In this document: positions 7,119 to 19,044 of the stretch, one piece after another
Position numbering within the stretch: position 1 is the first letter of the stretch
Layout of the letters: each line of letters starts with the position of its first letter
Assembly: GCF_004339465.1 (NCBI RefSeq)
Contig: NZ_SMFY01000001.1
Span: forward strand, 1,954,561 to 2,018,560
DNA: 64,000 nt
From: Ancylobacter aquaticus
GTDB lineage: Bacteria; Pseudomonadota; Alphaproteobacteria; Rhizobiales; Xanthobacteraceae
Direction of reading: 5' to 3'
The notes under the pieces: generated by a model
Database searches by the model: none
What the model saw: only the letters and a program-made list of their open reading frames with translations
What the model was told of the DNA's origin: nothing
Translations under genes and position numbers: made by a program

Positions 7119-8744
7119 ATGATGACCTCAAGCGCCCGCCTTTTCCGCCTCGCTCGCGTGCTCTGTTCCGCGCTCGCCCTGCTGCTCGCCGCCGCTCTCG
7201 TGCAGCGTGCCGAGGCACAGGACATCAGCGCCGCGCTGAGCCAGCTCACCACCAACAAATATGACGATACCGAAGCCGCGCTTGGCGCGCTGGCGCTGAG
7301 CGGCAGTCCTGCCGCCGCCGGTATCGTGTCGGCGCTCGCCGACGGCAAGCTGGTTTTCGGCGGCCTGCCGCCGCGTGTCTTCATCGAAGGGCCGGGCGGC
7401 GCGCTGCTCGATCCGCTGACGATGCAGCCCGCCGCCGATGCGCCCGCCGTCAAGCCGGTGCGCGTCAACAACCGTGTCCGCCGCGCCATCGAGGCCGCCA
7501 ATGGCGCGCTCTCGCTGGTGAGCCCCGATGCGGGCAAGCGTCGGGAAGCGGCGCTGGCGGTCGGCCGCTCGCGCGACGAGGCGGCGCTGCCGGCACTTGA
7601 GATGGCGCTGGCGAAGGAGAGCGACCCGAAGGTGAAGTCGGCGATGAACCTCGCCCGCGCCTCGATCCTGATCGCCAAGGAAGGCATCACCCCGGCCGAG
7701 CGGATCGCCGCCGTGGAACTGGTCGGAGCCGAGGGCAACCAGGACGCCCTCGCCATCCTGCGTTCCGTGCCCGAAAGCGCGGCGCCCGAGGTGAAGCAGG
7801 CCGCCGCCGTGGCGATCGAGGGCATCGAGCGCAATCTCGCCATGTGGGGCATGGCGCAGAATGTCTGGTACGGCCTGTCGCTCGGCTCGGTGCTGCTGCT
7901 CGCCGCCATCGGCCTCGCCATCACCTTCGGCGTGATGGGCGTCATCAACATGGCGCATGGCGAGATGGTGATGCTCGGCGCCTACACCACTTTCGTGGTG
8001 CAGGAGGTGATCCGCACCTCCTATCCCGGCCTGTTCGACGCCTCGCTGCTGATCGCCATCCCGCTCGCCTTCCTGTTCACCGGGCTGATCGGCGTCCTCA
8101 TCGAACGGACGGTGATCCGCTTCCTCTATGGACGGGCGCTTGAGACGCTGCTCGCCACCTGGGGCATTTCGCTGATCCTGCAACAGGCGATCCGCACCAT
8201 CTTCGGGCCCACCAACCGCGAGGTCGGCGCGCCGAGCTGGATGTCCGGCAGTTTTGAGATCGGCCATCTCTCGATCACCTCCGGCCGGCTGTGGATCATC
8301 GTCTTTGCGCTCCTTGTGTTCTTCGCGCTGCTCGCGACCCTGCGGTTGACCCGCATCGGTCTCGAAATGCGGGCCGTGACCCAGAACCGCCGCATGGCCG
8401 CTTCGATGGGCATTCGCACGAACTGGGTGGACGCCATGACCTTCGGCCTCGGCTCGGGCATTGCCGGCATTGCGGGCGTGGCGCTCAGCCAGATCGACAA
8501 CGTGTCGCCAAACCTTGGGCAGAGCTACATCATCGACAGCTTCCTGGTCGTGGTGTTCGGCGGCGTCGGTAACCTGTGGGGCACGCTGGTCGGCGCCATG
8601 ACGCTGGGCGTCGCCAACAAGCTGCTGGAGCCCTATGCCGGTGCCGTGCTCGGCAAGATCGCGCTGCTGGTGATCGTGATCCTCTTCATCCAGAAGCGGC
8701 CGCGCGGTCTCTTCGCCCTCAAGGGGAGGTCGATCGAGACATGA
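7119..8744 (+). CDS. urtB: Urea ABC transporter, permease UrtB
   Basis: The 541-residue protein has a signal-like N-terminus, an Ala-rich helical soluble region (about residues 30-240) and a LivH-type permease domain (about 245-541) with the motif AITFGVMGVINMAHGEMVMLG. The long N-terminal extension is normal for UrtB and separates it from LivH, which is about 300 residues. It forms the membrane channel with UrtC. Its TGA overlaps the ATG of urtC by the usual ATGA, so the two are translationally coupled. The start was taken at the first of two adjacent ATGs (7119 and 7122). Confidence 0.96.
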   Translation: MMTSSARLFRLARVLCSALALLLAAALVQRAEAQDISAALSQLTTNKYDDTEAALGALALSGSPAAAGIVSALADGKLVFGGLPPRVFIEGPGGALLDPLTMQPAADAPAVKPVRVNNRVRRAIEAANGALSLVSPDAGKRREAALAVGRSRDEAALPALEMALAKESDPKVKSAMNLARASILIAKEGITPAERIAAVELVGAEGNQDALAILRSVPESAAPEVKQAAAVAIEGIERNLAMWGMAQNVWYGLSLGSVLLLAAIGLAITFGVMGVINMAHGEMVMLGAYTTFVVQEVIRTSYPGLFDASLLIAIPLAFLFTGLIGVLIERTVIRFLYGRALETLLATWGISLILQQAIRTIFGPTNREVGAPSWMSGSFEIGHLSITSGRLWIIVFALLVFFALLATLRLTRIGLEMRAVTQNRRMAASMGIRTNWVDAMTFGLGSGIAGIAGVALSQIDNVSPNLGQSYIIDSFLVVVFGGVGNLWGTLVGAMTLGVANKLLEPYAGAVLGKIALLVIVILFIQKRPRGLFALKGRSIET

Positions 8745-9919
8745 GTACGCGCAGCATGAGTACGTCCCCTATGAGCATGACACGTCAGCCCGCGCTGCTG
8801 GGCACCAGCGGCCTCATCTTCCTCGCCGTGCTGTTTGTTGCGGCGGTGCTGGTACCGGTGCTCAACCTCTACGCCGCGCCGGATTCGGCCGTGCACGTGC
8901 CGACCTATGTGGTCTCGCTGCTCGGCAAGTATTTGACCTATGCGCTTCTCGCGCTCTCGGTCGATCTCATCTGGGGCTATGTCGGCATTCTTTCGCTGGG
9001 CCAGGGCGCGTTCTTCGCGCTCGGTGGCTATGCGATGGGCATGTATCTGATGCGCCAGATCGGCACGCGCGGGGTTTATGGCGACCCTGTCCTGCCGGAC
9101 TTCATGGTGTTCCTCAACTGGAAGGAGCTGCCGTGGTTCTGGTACGGCTTCGACATGTTCCCCTTCGCCGCGCTGATGGTGCTGCTGGCGCCGGGCCTTC
9201 TCGCGCTGGTGTTCGGCTGGTTCGCCTTCCGCTCGCGCGTCACCGGCGTGTACCTTTCCATCATCACCCAGGCGATGACCTTCGCCCTGCTGCTGGCGTT
9301 CTTCCGCAACGACATGGGTTTTGGCGGCAATAACGGGCTTACCGACTTCAAGGACATTCTCGGCTTCAACATCCAGGCGGACGGGACGCGGCTGACTCTG
9401 TTCGTGCTCTCGGCGCTGGCACTGGGGCTCGGCTATATCCTGTGCCGCTTCCTCGTGCGCTCGCATTTCGGCAAGGTGCTGGTCGCCGTCCGCGATGCGG
9501 AAACGCGGGTGCGCTTCACCGGCTACCGGGCGGAGAACTACAAGCTGGTGGCGTTCGTCGTCTCGGCCATGCTGGCGGGCATCGCCGGCGCGCTTTACGT
9601 GCCGCAGGTCGGCATCATCAACCCCTCGGAATTCTCGCCGGCCAATTCGATCGAGATCATCGTCTGGGTGGCGGTGGGCGGGCGCGGCACGCTGGTGGGC
9701 GCGGCGCTGGGGGCGGTGCTGGTGAACTACGCCAAGACCTACTTCACCTCCGGCATGCTCGCGCCCTACTGGCTGTTCATGCTCGGCGGCCTGTTCGTCG
9801 CCGTCACCCTGTTCCTGCCCAAGGGCATCGTCGGCACCTATTACGACTGGCGCGAGAAGCGCCGGCAGCATGACGATATTCCCGACGAACCGCTCGCCAC
9901 GCCTCGGCCGGCCGAGTAA
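8741..9919 (+). CDS. urtC: Urea ABC transporter, permease UrtC
   Basis: The 392-residue LivM-type permease carries the motif GYVGILSLGQGAFFALGGYA. Multiple hydrophobic segments span the whole length. The start at 8741 overlaps the urtB stop by four bases and has AAGGGGAGG 11 bases upstream. Further ATGs at 8756 and 8771 are possible because the N-terminus is a repetitive Met-Ser stretch (MSTRSMSTSPMSM). It pairs with UrtB to carry urea across the inner membrane. Confidence 0.95.
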   Translation: MSTRSMSTSPMSMTRQPALLGTSGLIFLAVLFVAAVLVPVLNLYAAPDSAVHVPTYVVSLLGKYLTYALLALSVDLIWGYVGILSLGQGAFFALGGYAMGMYLMRQIGTRGVYGDPVLPDFMVFLNWKELPWFWYGFDMFPFAALMVLLAPGLLALVFGWFAFRSRVTGVYLSIITQAMTFALLLAFFRNDMGFGGNNGLTDFKDILGFNIQADGTRLTLFVLSALALGLGYILCRFLVRSHFGKVLVAVRDAETRVRFTGYRAENYKLVAFVVSAMLAGIAGALYVPQVGIINPSEFSPANSIEIIVWVAVGGRGTLVGAALGAVLVNYAKTYFTSGMLAPYWLFMLGGLFVAVTLFLPKGIVGTYYDWREKRRQHDDIPDEPLATPRPAE

Positions 9920-9930
9920 GGGAAGCCGAA

Positions 9931-10743
9931 ATGACCGACATCGCCATTCCTGAACCCACTACCGCCGCCGAGCCGGCACCCGCCGCCAAAAAGGAACTGA
10001 CCGAAGCGCTCCTCTACCTCGACGCCGTCACCGTCACCTTCGACGGATTCAGGGCGCTCAACGCTTTGTCCTTCACCGTCGACCCCGGCGAGATGCGGGC
10101 CGTCATCGGCCCCAATGGCGCGGGAAAGACGACGATGATGGACGTCATCACCGGCAAGACCCGCCCCGACCGGGGTGACGTGTTCTTCAATGGCGGCACC
10201 ACCGACCTGACCAAGCTGGACGAGACGCAGATCGCCACGCTGGGCATCGGCCGCAAGTTCCAGAAGCCGACGGTTTTCGAGAACCATACGGTCCTCGACA
10301 ATCTGCGCCTCGCGCTGAAGGGCCAGCGCCGGGCGTTGCCGAACATCTTCCACCGCGAAAGCGCGGCGGCGCGCGAGCGTATCGACGAGATCTTCGAGAC
10401 GATCCGACTGACGGAGCACCGCGACCGGCTCGGTGGCGCGCTCTCGCACGGGCAGAAGCAGTGGCTGGAGATCGGCATGCTGCTGGCGCAGGATCCCAAG
10501 CTGCTGCTGGTCGACGAGCCGGTGGCCGGCATGACCGACGCCGAGACCGCCCAGACCGCCGAACTGCTGCGCGAAATCAACGCCAACGGCCATTCGGTGG
10601 TGGTGGTGGAGCACGACATGACCTTCGTGCGCGATCTCGGCGTGCGGGTCATGTGCCTGCATGAAGGCTCGGTGCTGGCCGAGGGCACGCTCGACCAGGT
10701 CAGCGCCAATGAGCGCGTCATCGAAGTCTATCTGGGGCGCTGA
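9931..10743 (+). CDS. urtD: Urea ABC transporter, ATP-binding protein UrtD
   Basis: The 270-residue LivG-type ATPase has Walker A GPNGAGKTT (about residues 61-69), a signature LSHGQKQWLEIGML and Walker B LLLVDEPVAGM. The signature has SHGQ in place of SGGQ, which is typical of UrtD. The first 30 or so residues are an Ala/Pro-rich extension. It powers urea import together with UrtE. It lies 11 bases downstream of urtC. Confidence 0.96.
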   Translation: MTDIAIPEPTTAAEPAPAAKKELTEALLYLDAVTVTFDGFRALNALSFTVDPGEMRAVIGPNGAGKTTMMDVITGKTRPDRGDVFFNGGTTDLTKLDETQIATLGIGRKFQKPTVFENHTVLDNLRLALKGQRRALPNIFHRESAAARERIDEIFETIRLTEHRDRLGGALSHGQKQWLEIGMLLAQDPKLLLVDEPVAGMTDAETAQTAELLREINANGHSVVVVEHDMTFVRDLGVRVMCLHEGSVLAEGTLDQVSANERVIEVYLGR

Positions 10744-10749
10744 AGGCTC

Positions 10750-11445
10750 ATGCTGGAAGTTCAGGACATCAACCTTTTCTACGGCGCGGCGCAGGCGCTG
10801 CGTGGCGTCTCGCTTACCGCCGAACCCGGCAAGGTGACGTGCGTGCTGGGGCGCAACGGCGTGGGCAAGACCAGCCTGATGCGCGCCATTGTCGGGCAGG
10901 CGCCGGTGGCCAAGGGATCGGTCCGCTTCAACGGCGAGGACATCACGACGATGGCCCCTTCCGAGCGGGCGCGGCGCGGCATCGCCTTCGTGCCGCAGGG
11001 CCGCGAGATCTTCCCGCTTCTGACAGTGGCGGAGAATCTGGAAACCGGCTTTGCGCCGCTGAAGCGCGCGGACCGTTTCATACCCGACGACGTGTTCTCG
11101 CTGTTCCCGGTGCTGGATTCGATGATGCGCCGGCGCGGCGGCGACCTTTCCGGCGGCCAGCAGCAGCAGCTCGCCATCGGCCGCGCGCTGACCATGCGGC
11201 CCAAGGTGCTGGTGCTGGACGAGCCGACCGAGGGCATCCAGCCTTCCATCATCAAGGATATCGGCAACGCCATCCGCTACTTGCGCTCCAAGGGCGACAT
11301 CGCCATCGTGCTGGTCGAGCAGTATTTCGACTTCGCCAAGGAACTCGCCGACCATTTCATCGTGATGGAGCGCGGGGCGGTGGTGATGTCGGGCGACGGT
11401 GCCGCCCTTGAGGATCCCGATGTTCGTAACCGCATTGCTGTCTGA
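10750..11445 (+). CDS. urtE: Urea ABC transporter, ATP-binding protein UrtE
   Basis: The 231-residue LivF-type ATPase has Walker A GRNGVGKTS (residues 34-42), signature LSGGQQQQLAIGRAL and Walker B VLVLDEPTEGIQ. It forms the second nucleotide-binding subunit of the urea transporter. The start lies 6 bases after the urtD stop, and its 3' end overlaps ureD, which joins the uptake and urease parts into one transcription unit. Confidence 0.96.
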   Translation: MLEVQDINLFYGAAQALRGVSLTAEPGKVTCVLGRNGVGKTSLMRAIVGQAPVAKGSVRFNGEDITTMAPSERARRGIAFVPQGREIFPLLTVAENLETGFAPLKRADRFIPDDVFSLFPVLDSMMRRRGGDLSGGQQQQLAIGRALTMRPKVLVLDEPTEGIQPSIIKDIGNAIRYLRSKGDIAIVLVEQYFDFAKELADHFIVMERGAVVMSGDGAALEDPDVRNRIAV

Positions 11446-12313
11446 CACTGCCGCTGCCACCATCCCGGTCGAGCGGCGCGGGCAAGGGCGCGTTCTGGTC
11501 GAGGCGCGGGCGCTGGACGGGCGCACGGTGCGCGGGCGGATCGAGGAGGAAGGTTTCGCCCGGGTGCGCTTTCCGCGTTCCGGCCGGCGCGGGGGGGCGC
11601 TGGAAGCGGTGATGATCAACACTGGCGGTGGTCTTGCCGGTGGCGACGCTTCGCACAGCTGCCTTCATGCCGGGCGCGATGCCCAGTTTGTGGTCACGAC
11701 CCAGGCGGCGGAGAAGATCTATCGCTCGGATGGCGCGCTCTCGCGGATTGCTGTCGAGCTGAGTGCGGAGACCGGCGCCCGCCTTCACTGGATGCCGCAG
11801 GCGACCATTGTGTTCGATGGCGCGCGGGTCGAACGCTCCATCGCTGCCGAAATGGCGCCCGATGCCCAGCTTCTGCTGGTCGAGCCGGTCATCCTGGGGC
11901 GCACGGCGCGCGGCGAGCGGCTCTCCTATGGCCAATTGCACGATCGCTGGCGCATTCGCCGCGGCGGGCGACTGATCTATGCCGATGGGCTGCAGCTCGA
12001 TGGCGACATCGCGGCCACGCTTGACCGGCCCGCCACGGCTGGGGGCTGGGCGGCCTTCGCGACGCTGCTGCTGGTGTCGCCCGATGCGGAGGGCCGGCTG
12101 GACGATGTGCGCGCGGCGCTCGGCCTGGGGGAAAGCGGGCCGGATGGCATGGCACGCGAACTCCCCGATGGCCTCGATGCCGGGGCGAGCGCGTGGGACG
12201 GGATGATCTCCGTGCGCCTGCTCGCCCGCAACGGCGCGCCGCTTGAGACCGCGATCCGCCGGGCGATCGCCGCGCTGGGTGTCGGCGAGGTGCCGCGCAT
12301 CTGGCACTCCTGA
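11420..12313 (+). CDS. ureD: Urease accessory protein UreD
   Basis: The 297-residue UreD/UreH protein has the family signature MINTGGGLAGGD near residues 60-72 and TQAAEKIYRS downstream. UreD binds apo-urease and, with UreF and UreG, forms the complex that delivers nickel. The start was placed at the ATG at 11420 because GAGG lies 6 bases upstream. This overlaps the end of urtE by 26 bases. An upstream in-frame ATG at 11399 would give a longer overlap and is less likely. A 57-base gap separates it from the urease structural genes. Confidence 0.94.
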   Translation: MFVTALLSDTAAATIPVERRGQGRVLVEARALDGRTVRGRIEEEGFARVRFPRSGRRGGALEAVMINTGGGLAGGDASHSCLHAGRDAQFVVTTQAAEKIYRSDGALSRIAVELSAETGARLHWMPQATIVFDGARVERSIAAEMAPDAQLLLVEPVILGRTARGERLSYGQLHDRWRIRRGGRLIYADGLQLDGDIAATLDRPATAGGWAAFATLLLVSPDAEGRLDDVRAALGLGESGPDGMARELPDGLDAGASAWDGMISVRLLARNGAPLETAIRRAIAALGVGEVPRIWHS

Positions 12314-12370
12314 TGCAAGCCGCTTGTTGTTTGAACTGAAATTCGCTTTTGAAGAGCCGGAGACGCACCG

Positions 12371-12991
<621 letters not shown>

Positions 12992-13054
12992 CGTCTCTCG
13001 CCTGAAGATAGTGCCGCGCCCTGCGCCTCAACGTTTGCCGAAACGGATCGCTCC

Positions 13055-14767
<1,713 letters not shown>

Positions 14768-14781
14768 GTGTGGGGAAAGTG

Positions 14782-14900
14782 CTCCGTTCCGGCATCCTTC
14801 CAGGCTCGCGGCGCTCGCGCCTCAAGATGACGTAGCGCCGGAAGCAACGCCATCCTGAGGTGCTGACCTCTGGTCGGCCTCGAAGGATGTCGGAACAGAG
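14782..14900. repeat. Inverted-repeat intergenic element between ureC and ureE
   Basis: CTCCGTTCCGGCATCCTTC at 14782-14800 faces GAAGGATGTCGGAACAGAG at 14882-14900. Inside are two inverted copies of the rhizobial-type unit that reads CATCCTGAGG...GCCTCGAAGGATG. The element fills nearly the whole 157-base gap in the urease operon and could fold into a long hairpin in the mRNA. Confidence 0.75.
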
Positions 14901-14924
14901 CGCGCCCCCACCCGGAGTTTTATC

Positions 14925-15692
14925 ATGATCCGTGCCCGCCAGATTCTTCCCGCTGGTAGCTGGGATGCCGCCACCGCTGCCGACCGTGTCGTGCTGCCCC
15001 ATGACGGGCGCTACCGCCGGCGCATCGCCATGCGCGGCGAGGGCGACGTCGCGTTCCTGCTGGATCTTGCCGAGGCGACGCGGCTGAAGGACGGCGACGG
15101 GCTGAAGCTCGACGACGATCGCGTTGTCGCGGTGGTCGCGGCCGAGGAGCCGGTGGCGGAGATCGTGGCGCGCGACGCCCATCACCTTGCCCGCCTTGCC
15201 TGGCACCTGGGTAACCGGCATGTGGCGGCGGAGCTTCTGGCCGACCGCATCCGCATCGCCCGCGACAGCGTGCTGGAGGAGATGGCGCGCGGCCTTGGCG
15301 CCAGCGTCGAGATTGTCGAGGCGGCCTTCGAGCCCGAGGGCGGCGCCTACGAGGCCGCCGAGGCGCACGACCATGGCGCGCACGGGCACAAGGCGCATGA
15401 GCATGTGCACGGTGATGACTGCGGCTGCGGCCACGATCACGGGCACGAGCGCCATGGGCATGAACAGCACAAGCACGGGCACCATGATCACGGGCACGAG
15501 CCTCACGGCCACGAGCCGCACGGGCACGAGCCGCCGCACGCCCCGGCGCGCGACGTGCTGCATGTACAGGCCGCAGCGCCGGCCCATGAGCACGGGGCGG
15601 ACTGCGGCTGCGGGCACGACCATGCTCACGATCATGGTCATGCGCACGATCACGGCCATGCCCATGGTCACGACCACAAGCACGGCCACTAG
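14925..15692 (+). CDS. ureE: Urease accessory nickel chaperone UreE with long His-rich tail
   Basis: The 255-residue protein has the UreE fold in residues 1 to about 145 (FLLDLAEATRLKDGDGL, then RDAHHLARLAWHLGNRH). From about residue 146 the tail of roughly 110 residues is dominated by His, Gly, Asp and Glu, with repeated HGHE and HDHG units and two CGCGHDH motifs. His-rich tails bind several nickel ions and supply them to UreG/UreDF. This tail is very long compared with Klebsiella UreE (about 15 residues). The tail DNA consists of short imperfect tandem repeats, so its length may vary between strains. Confidence 0.95.
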   Translation: MIRARQILPAGSWDAATAADRVVLPHDGRYRRRIAMRGEGDVAFLLDLAEATRLKDGDGLKLDDDRVVAVVAAEEPVAEIVARDAHHLARLAWHLGNRHVAAELLADRIRIARDSVLEEMARGLGASVEIVEAAFEPEGGAYEAAEAHDHGAHGHKAHEHVHGDDCGCGHDHGHERHGHEQHKHGHHDHGHEPHGHEPHGHEPPHAPARDVLHVQAAAPAHEHGADCGCGHDHAHDHGHAHDHGHAHGHDHKHGH

Positions 15693-15701
15693 GACGCAAC
15701 C

Positions 15702-16409
15702 ATGAGCGAGGCCGCTTCGGCGCCGGACGGCGGCTCGCCCGATCTTCTGGCGCTGTTCGTCTGGCTCTCGCCGGCCTATCCGGTGGGAGCCTTCGCCTAT
15801 TCGCACGGGCTTGAATGGGCGGTCGAGACGCAGGTTGTCGGCGATCTCGCCTCGCTGACCGGGTGGGTCGACGATCTGCTTCGCCATGGCGGCCCCTTCG
15901 CCGATGCGGTTCTGATGGCACACAGCTTCGAGGCGGTGCGCGCGGGCGATGACGAACGGTTGCGCGATGTCCTGGAACTCGCCGCCGCCTTCGCCCCGTC
16001 GCGCGAGCGGCAGATGGAAACGCTGAACCAGGGTGACGCCTTCCTCGCCGCCACCCGTGCCGCCTGGCCGGCGCCGGCTCTGGACAGGCTAATGGCTATC
16101 TGGGACGGCCGCGTGGCCTATCCCGTCGCCGTGGGTATCGCCGCCGCCGCGCATGGCCTGCCGCTGCCCGCGACGCTCTCCCTCTACCTCAACGCAGTGG
16201 CGGCCAATCTGATCTCCGCCGCCGTGCGCCTCGTGCCGCTTGGCCAGACCGACGGCAACCGGGCGCTGGCGGCGGCAACGCGGACCGTGCGCGAGGTCGC
16301 GCCGCAGGTGGTGGGCGTCACGCTCGACAGGCTGGGTGGGGCGGCACTGAAATCCGATATCGCGTCGATGCGCCACGAGACGCAGTACACGCGGCTGTTC
16401 CGAAGCTGA
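15702..16409 (+). CDS. ureF: Urease accessory protein UreF
   Basis: The 235-residue all-helical protein has the UreF signatures [20 protein letters not shown] (about residues 27-46) and [13 protein letters not shown]. UreF bridges UreD and UreG on the apo-urease and gates the GTPase of UreG. The gene begins 9 bases after the ureE stop and is followed by ureG after 16 bases. Confidence 0.95.
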   Translation: MSEAASAPDGGSPDLLALFVWLSPAYPVGAFAYSHGLEWAVETQVVGDLASLTGWVDDLLRHGGPFADAVLMAHSFEAVRAGDDERLRDVLELAAAFAPSRERQMETLNQGDAFLAATRAAWPAPALDRLMAIWDGRVAYPVAVGIAAAAHGLPLPATLSLYLNAVAANLISAAVRLVPLGQTDGNRALAAATRTVREVAPQVVGVTLDRLGGAALKSDIASMRHETQYTRLFRS

Positions 16410-16425
16410 AGCGAAGGGGAATTCC

Positions 16426-17082
16426 ATGGCGCACGACACCAGCGGCCCGCTTCGGGTTGGCATTGGCGGGCCGGTCGGCTCGGGCAAGACAGCGCTGATG
16501 GAAGCGCTGTGCCGGGTCTTCCGCGAGCGCTACGACCTCGCGGCCATCACCAACGACATCTACACCAAGGAGGACGCGGAAATCCTCACCCGCGCCGGGG
16601 CTCTCCCGGCGGACCGCATCATGGGCGTGGAGACCGGGGGCTGCCCGCACACCGCCATTCGCGAGGACGCCTCTGCCAATCTCGCCGCCATCGCCGAGAT
16701 GCGCGGGCGCTTTCCCCGGCTCGACCTGATCCTCATCGAATCCGGCGGCGACAACCTCGCCGCGACGTTCTCGCCGGAACTGGCCGATCTCACCATCTAT
16801 GTGATCGACGTTTCCGCCGGCGAGAAGATCCCGCGCAAGGGCGGCCCCGGCATCACCCGTTCGGACCTGCTGGTGATCAACAAGATCGATCTCGCGCCGT
16901 ATGTCGGCGCCTCGCTGGAGGTGATGGACCGGGATTCGCGCCGCATGCGCGGACGCCGCCCCTTCGTCTTCGCCAATGTGCGGGCGGGCGATGGCGTCGC
17001 CGAGGTGGCGCGCTTCATCGAGGAAGCGGGCGGACTCGCCGTCGCGGCGACCGGTGGGCGGGGCGAGGCCGCGCAGGTTTGA
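16426..17082 (+). CDS. ureG: Urease accessory GTPase UreG
   Basis: The 218-residue SIMIBI GTPase has P-loop GPVGSGKT (residues 15-22), [15 protein letters not shown] and the guanine-specificity motif NKID. The nickel-binding ETGGCPH is present. UreG couples GTP hydrolysis to nickel delivery and lysine carbamylation in UreC. GAAGGGGAATTCC precedes the ATG. It closes the urease operon, and 124 bases separate it from the unrelated glycosyltransferase gene. Confidence 0.97.
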   Translation: MAHDTSGPLRVGIGGPVGSGKTALMEALCRVFRERYDLAAITNDIYTKEDAEILTRAGALPADRIMGVETGGCPHTAIREDASANLAAIAEMRGRFPRLDLILIESGGDNLAATFSPELADLTIYVIDVSAGEKIPRKGGPGITRSDLLVINKIDLAPYVGASLEVMDRDSRRMRGRRPFVFANVRAGDGVAEVARFIEEAGGLAVAATGGRGEAAQV

Positions 17083-17206
17083 GCGAACCGGCCCGCGTCA
17101 GGGGTCGCTACAATGCGGGATATCCCGGCCGCCGGGGGTGGCGTGCCGGTGCGGCGCGGGCCTTCCCTCTGCTATGGTTTCGTCGGTTTGGAAGGGATTC
17201 CATTTG

Positions 17207-18979
17207 ATGAAGTCATTTGCTGCGGGCCGTAAGGCGCGTTCCGCCCCGCTCTATTCCTCGCGCGGCCCGCGCCTTCCCGACCGGATCGTCGCGCTTTTCG
17301 AGGCCTGCTGCGCCAGCGACCGCCGGGCCTGCCTGTTCCTCGTCGGGCTTTGTCTGGTGGCCCTGCTGCCGGGATTCTTCTCGATTCCGCCAGTGGACCG
17401 GGACGGAGCGCGCTTCGCGCTGATCTCCCGGCACATGGTGGAAACGGGAAATCTCACTGAGACAAGGCTGGGCTGGGAGGCCAAGCGCACGCAGGCACTG
17501 GGCCTGCATTGGCTGCAGGCCGGGGTGGTCAAGGCCGCCGAACTGGTCGGCGTTCCCGAGGCGCCGACCCGGGTCTGGCTCTATCGCGTGCCCTCGCTGG
17601 CTGCCGCAATCGGCGCCGTGCTGCTGACATTCTGGGCGGCACTGGCTTTCACGCACCGGCGCGCGGCCGTTCTGGCCGCCAGCCTGCTGGCGAGCAGCGT
17701 CGCCCTCGGCGTTGGCGGCCGGCTCGCCGTGCCGGAAGTGTTCCTGGTCGGGTCCGTGGCCGCGATGATGGGAGCCATGGGCCGGCTTTATCTTGCCGAG
17801 CGCCAGGACAGGGGCGCCGTCGACTGGCAACAGTCGTCGCAAGAGGCCCGGCTGGCCCTTGTCTTCTGGTCCGCGCTCGCTTTCAGCCTGTTCACCAAGG
17901 GGCTGATGACACCGATCTATGTGGTGTTGCCGTTGGCGGCGCTGTTGGCGGTGGACCGATCGGCGCTGTTCCTGCGGCGCGCGCGCTCCTATGCCGGGCT
18001 CGCCGTGATCCTCGTCGTCGTCATCGGCTGGTTTCTTCTGCGCCGCTATGGTCCGCCCGAGACGCAGGCGGAGTTCGTCGTGCGCACCCTGCTCGGGCCG
18101 GTTGCCGGCGGGTATCAGGGATTTACCGGCCTGCCGGGCGTCTATCTGCTGCTGTTTTTCGCGCTGTTCTGGCCGGCGGCGCCGCTGGCCGCGCTCGCCT
18201 TTCCCATCGTCTGGAAGGCGCGCCGCATCGGTAAGGTGCGCTTCCTGCTGGCCTGGGTGGTGCCAGTCTGGCTGCTGTTCGAGATATTGCCCACCAAGGT
18301 GCCGGCCTATGTGGCGCCAATGCTCCCGGCGGTCGCCATACTGATCGCCCTTGCGGTGGAGCGTGGCGCGTTGGCTCTCGGAAACATGCGGCTCGCGCGC
18401 GTCCTCTGGCTATGGCCGCTGATCGGGGCGGTGATCGCGGTGGGGGCGCTTCTGGGCATGGCCGTCTTTGACCGGACGACCAGCGTGCTTGCCTGGCCAC
18501 TGCTGCTGCTCGGCTTCTTCGCGCTGGTGATCGCGGCGGCGTCGGTGCGCGAGTATGGCGTCGAGAAGTCGGCGCTGGTGGCTATTGCCGGCATGCTGGT
18601 GTCCGGCTTCGGGGTGATGCAACTCGTGCTGCCGAATATCGATAGCTTCTGGCTGGCTCCCCGCGTGGCGGCGGCCGCGGCACGGGAGCCGTGCGGGGTC
18701 GGCTCCGGCCCCATCGAGGTCGGCATAGCGGGTTATAATGAGCCGAGCTTCGCGCTTCTTCTGCCGGACGCGCCGCGCTTTCTGGACGGGGCGGCCGCGG
18801 CCGATTTCCTCAAGGTCGGGGGAGCTTGCCGGGTGGTCTTTGTGGAACGGCGGCAGGAGCCGCGCTTCGCCCGGCGGGCGGAAGCGATCGGCCTGCGCAT
18901 CCAGCGCGGGGCCGATCTGCGGGGCTTCGATTACAATGGACTGCGCCAGGTGCGGCTCGCGCCCTACCGCCCGGGATGA
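17207..18979 (+). CDS. Integral membrane glycosyltransferase, ArnT/PMT-like
   Basis: The 590-residue protein has at least ten hydrophobic segments and a long first periplasmic loop with PPVDRDGARFALISRHM (about residues 60-77). This corresponds to the DE-type catalytic loop of the GT-C fold found in ArnT (lipid A aminoarabinose transferase) and mannosyltransferases. Such enzymes use a polyprenyl-phosphate sugar donor in the periplasm. The substrate is unknown. The start was set at the ATG at 17207, preceded by GAAGGGATTC. The frame is open further upstream, through ureG, but codons there do not make a sensible protein. The neighbours are unrelated. Confidence 0.8.
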   Translation: MKSFAAGRKARSAPLYSSRGPRLPDRIVALFEACCASDRRACLFLVGLCLVALLPGFFSIPPVDRDGARFALISRHMVETGNLTETRLGWEAKRTQALGLHWLQAGVVKAAELVGVPEAPTRVWLYRVPSLAAAIGAVLLTFWAALAFTHRRAAVLAASLLASSVALGVGGRLAVPEVFLVGSVAAMMGAMGRLYLAERQDRGAVDWQQSSQEARLALVFWSALAFSLFTKGLMTPIYVVLPLAALLAVDRSALFLRRARSYAGLAVILVVVIGWFLLRRYGPPETQAEFVVRTLLGPVAGGYQGFTGLPGVYLLLFFALFWPAAPLAALAFPIVWKARRIGKVRFLLAWVVPVWLLFEILPTKVPAYVAPMLPAVAILIALAVERGALALGNMRLARVLWLWPLIGAVIAVGALLGMAVFDRTTSVLAWPLLLLGFFALVIAAASVREYGVEKSALVAIAGMLVSGFGVMQLVLPNIDSFWLAPRVAAAAAREPCGVGSGPIEVGIAGYNEPSFALLLPDAPRFLDGAAAADFLKVGGACRVVFVERRQEPRFARRAEAIGLRIQRGADLRGFDYNGLRQVRLAPYRPG

Positions 18980-19044
18980 TGCCAGGCGCCATCACCCTGG
19001 GGATGATGGCGGGGGCCGTCGCCCTGGGGGGATGAGGCGGTTGC

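Noticed and set aside
5224..7218. Long minus-strand open frame over urtA
   Set aside because: The translation is His/Asp/Gly-rich with no domain, and it runs antisense to urtA with its codon-biased, motif-bearing sequence.
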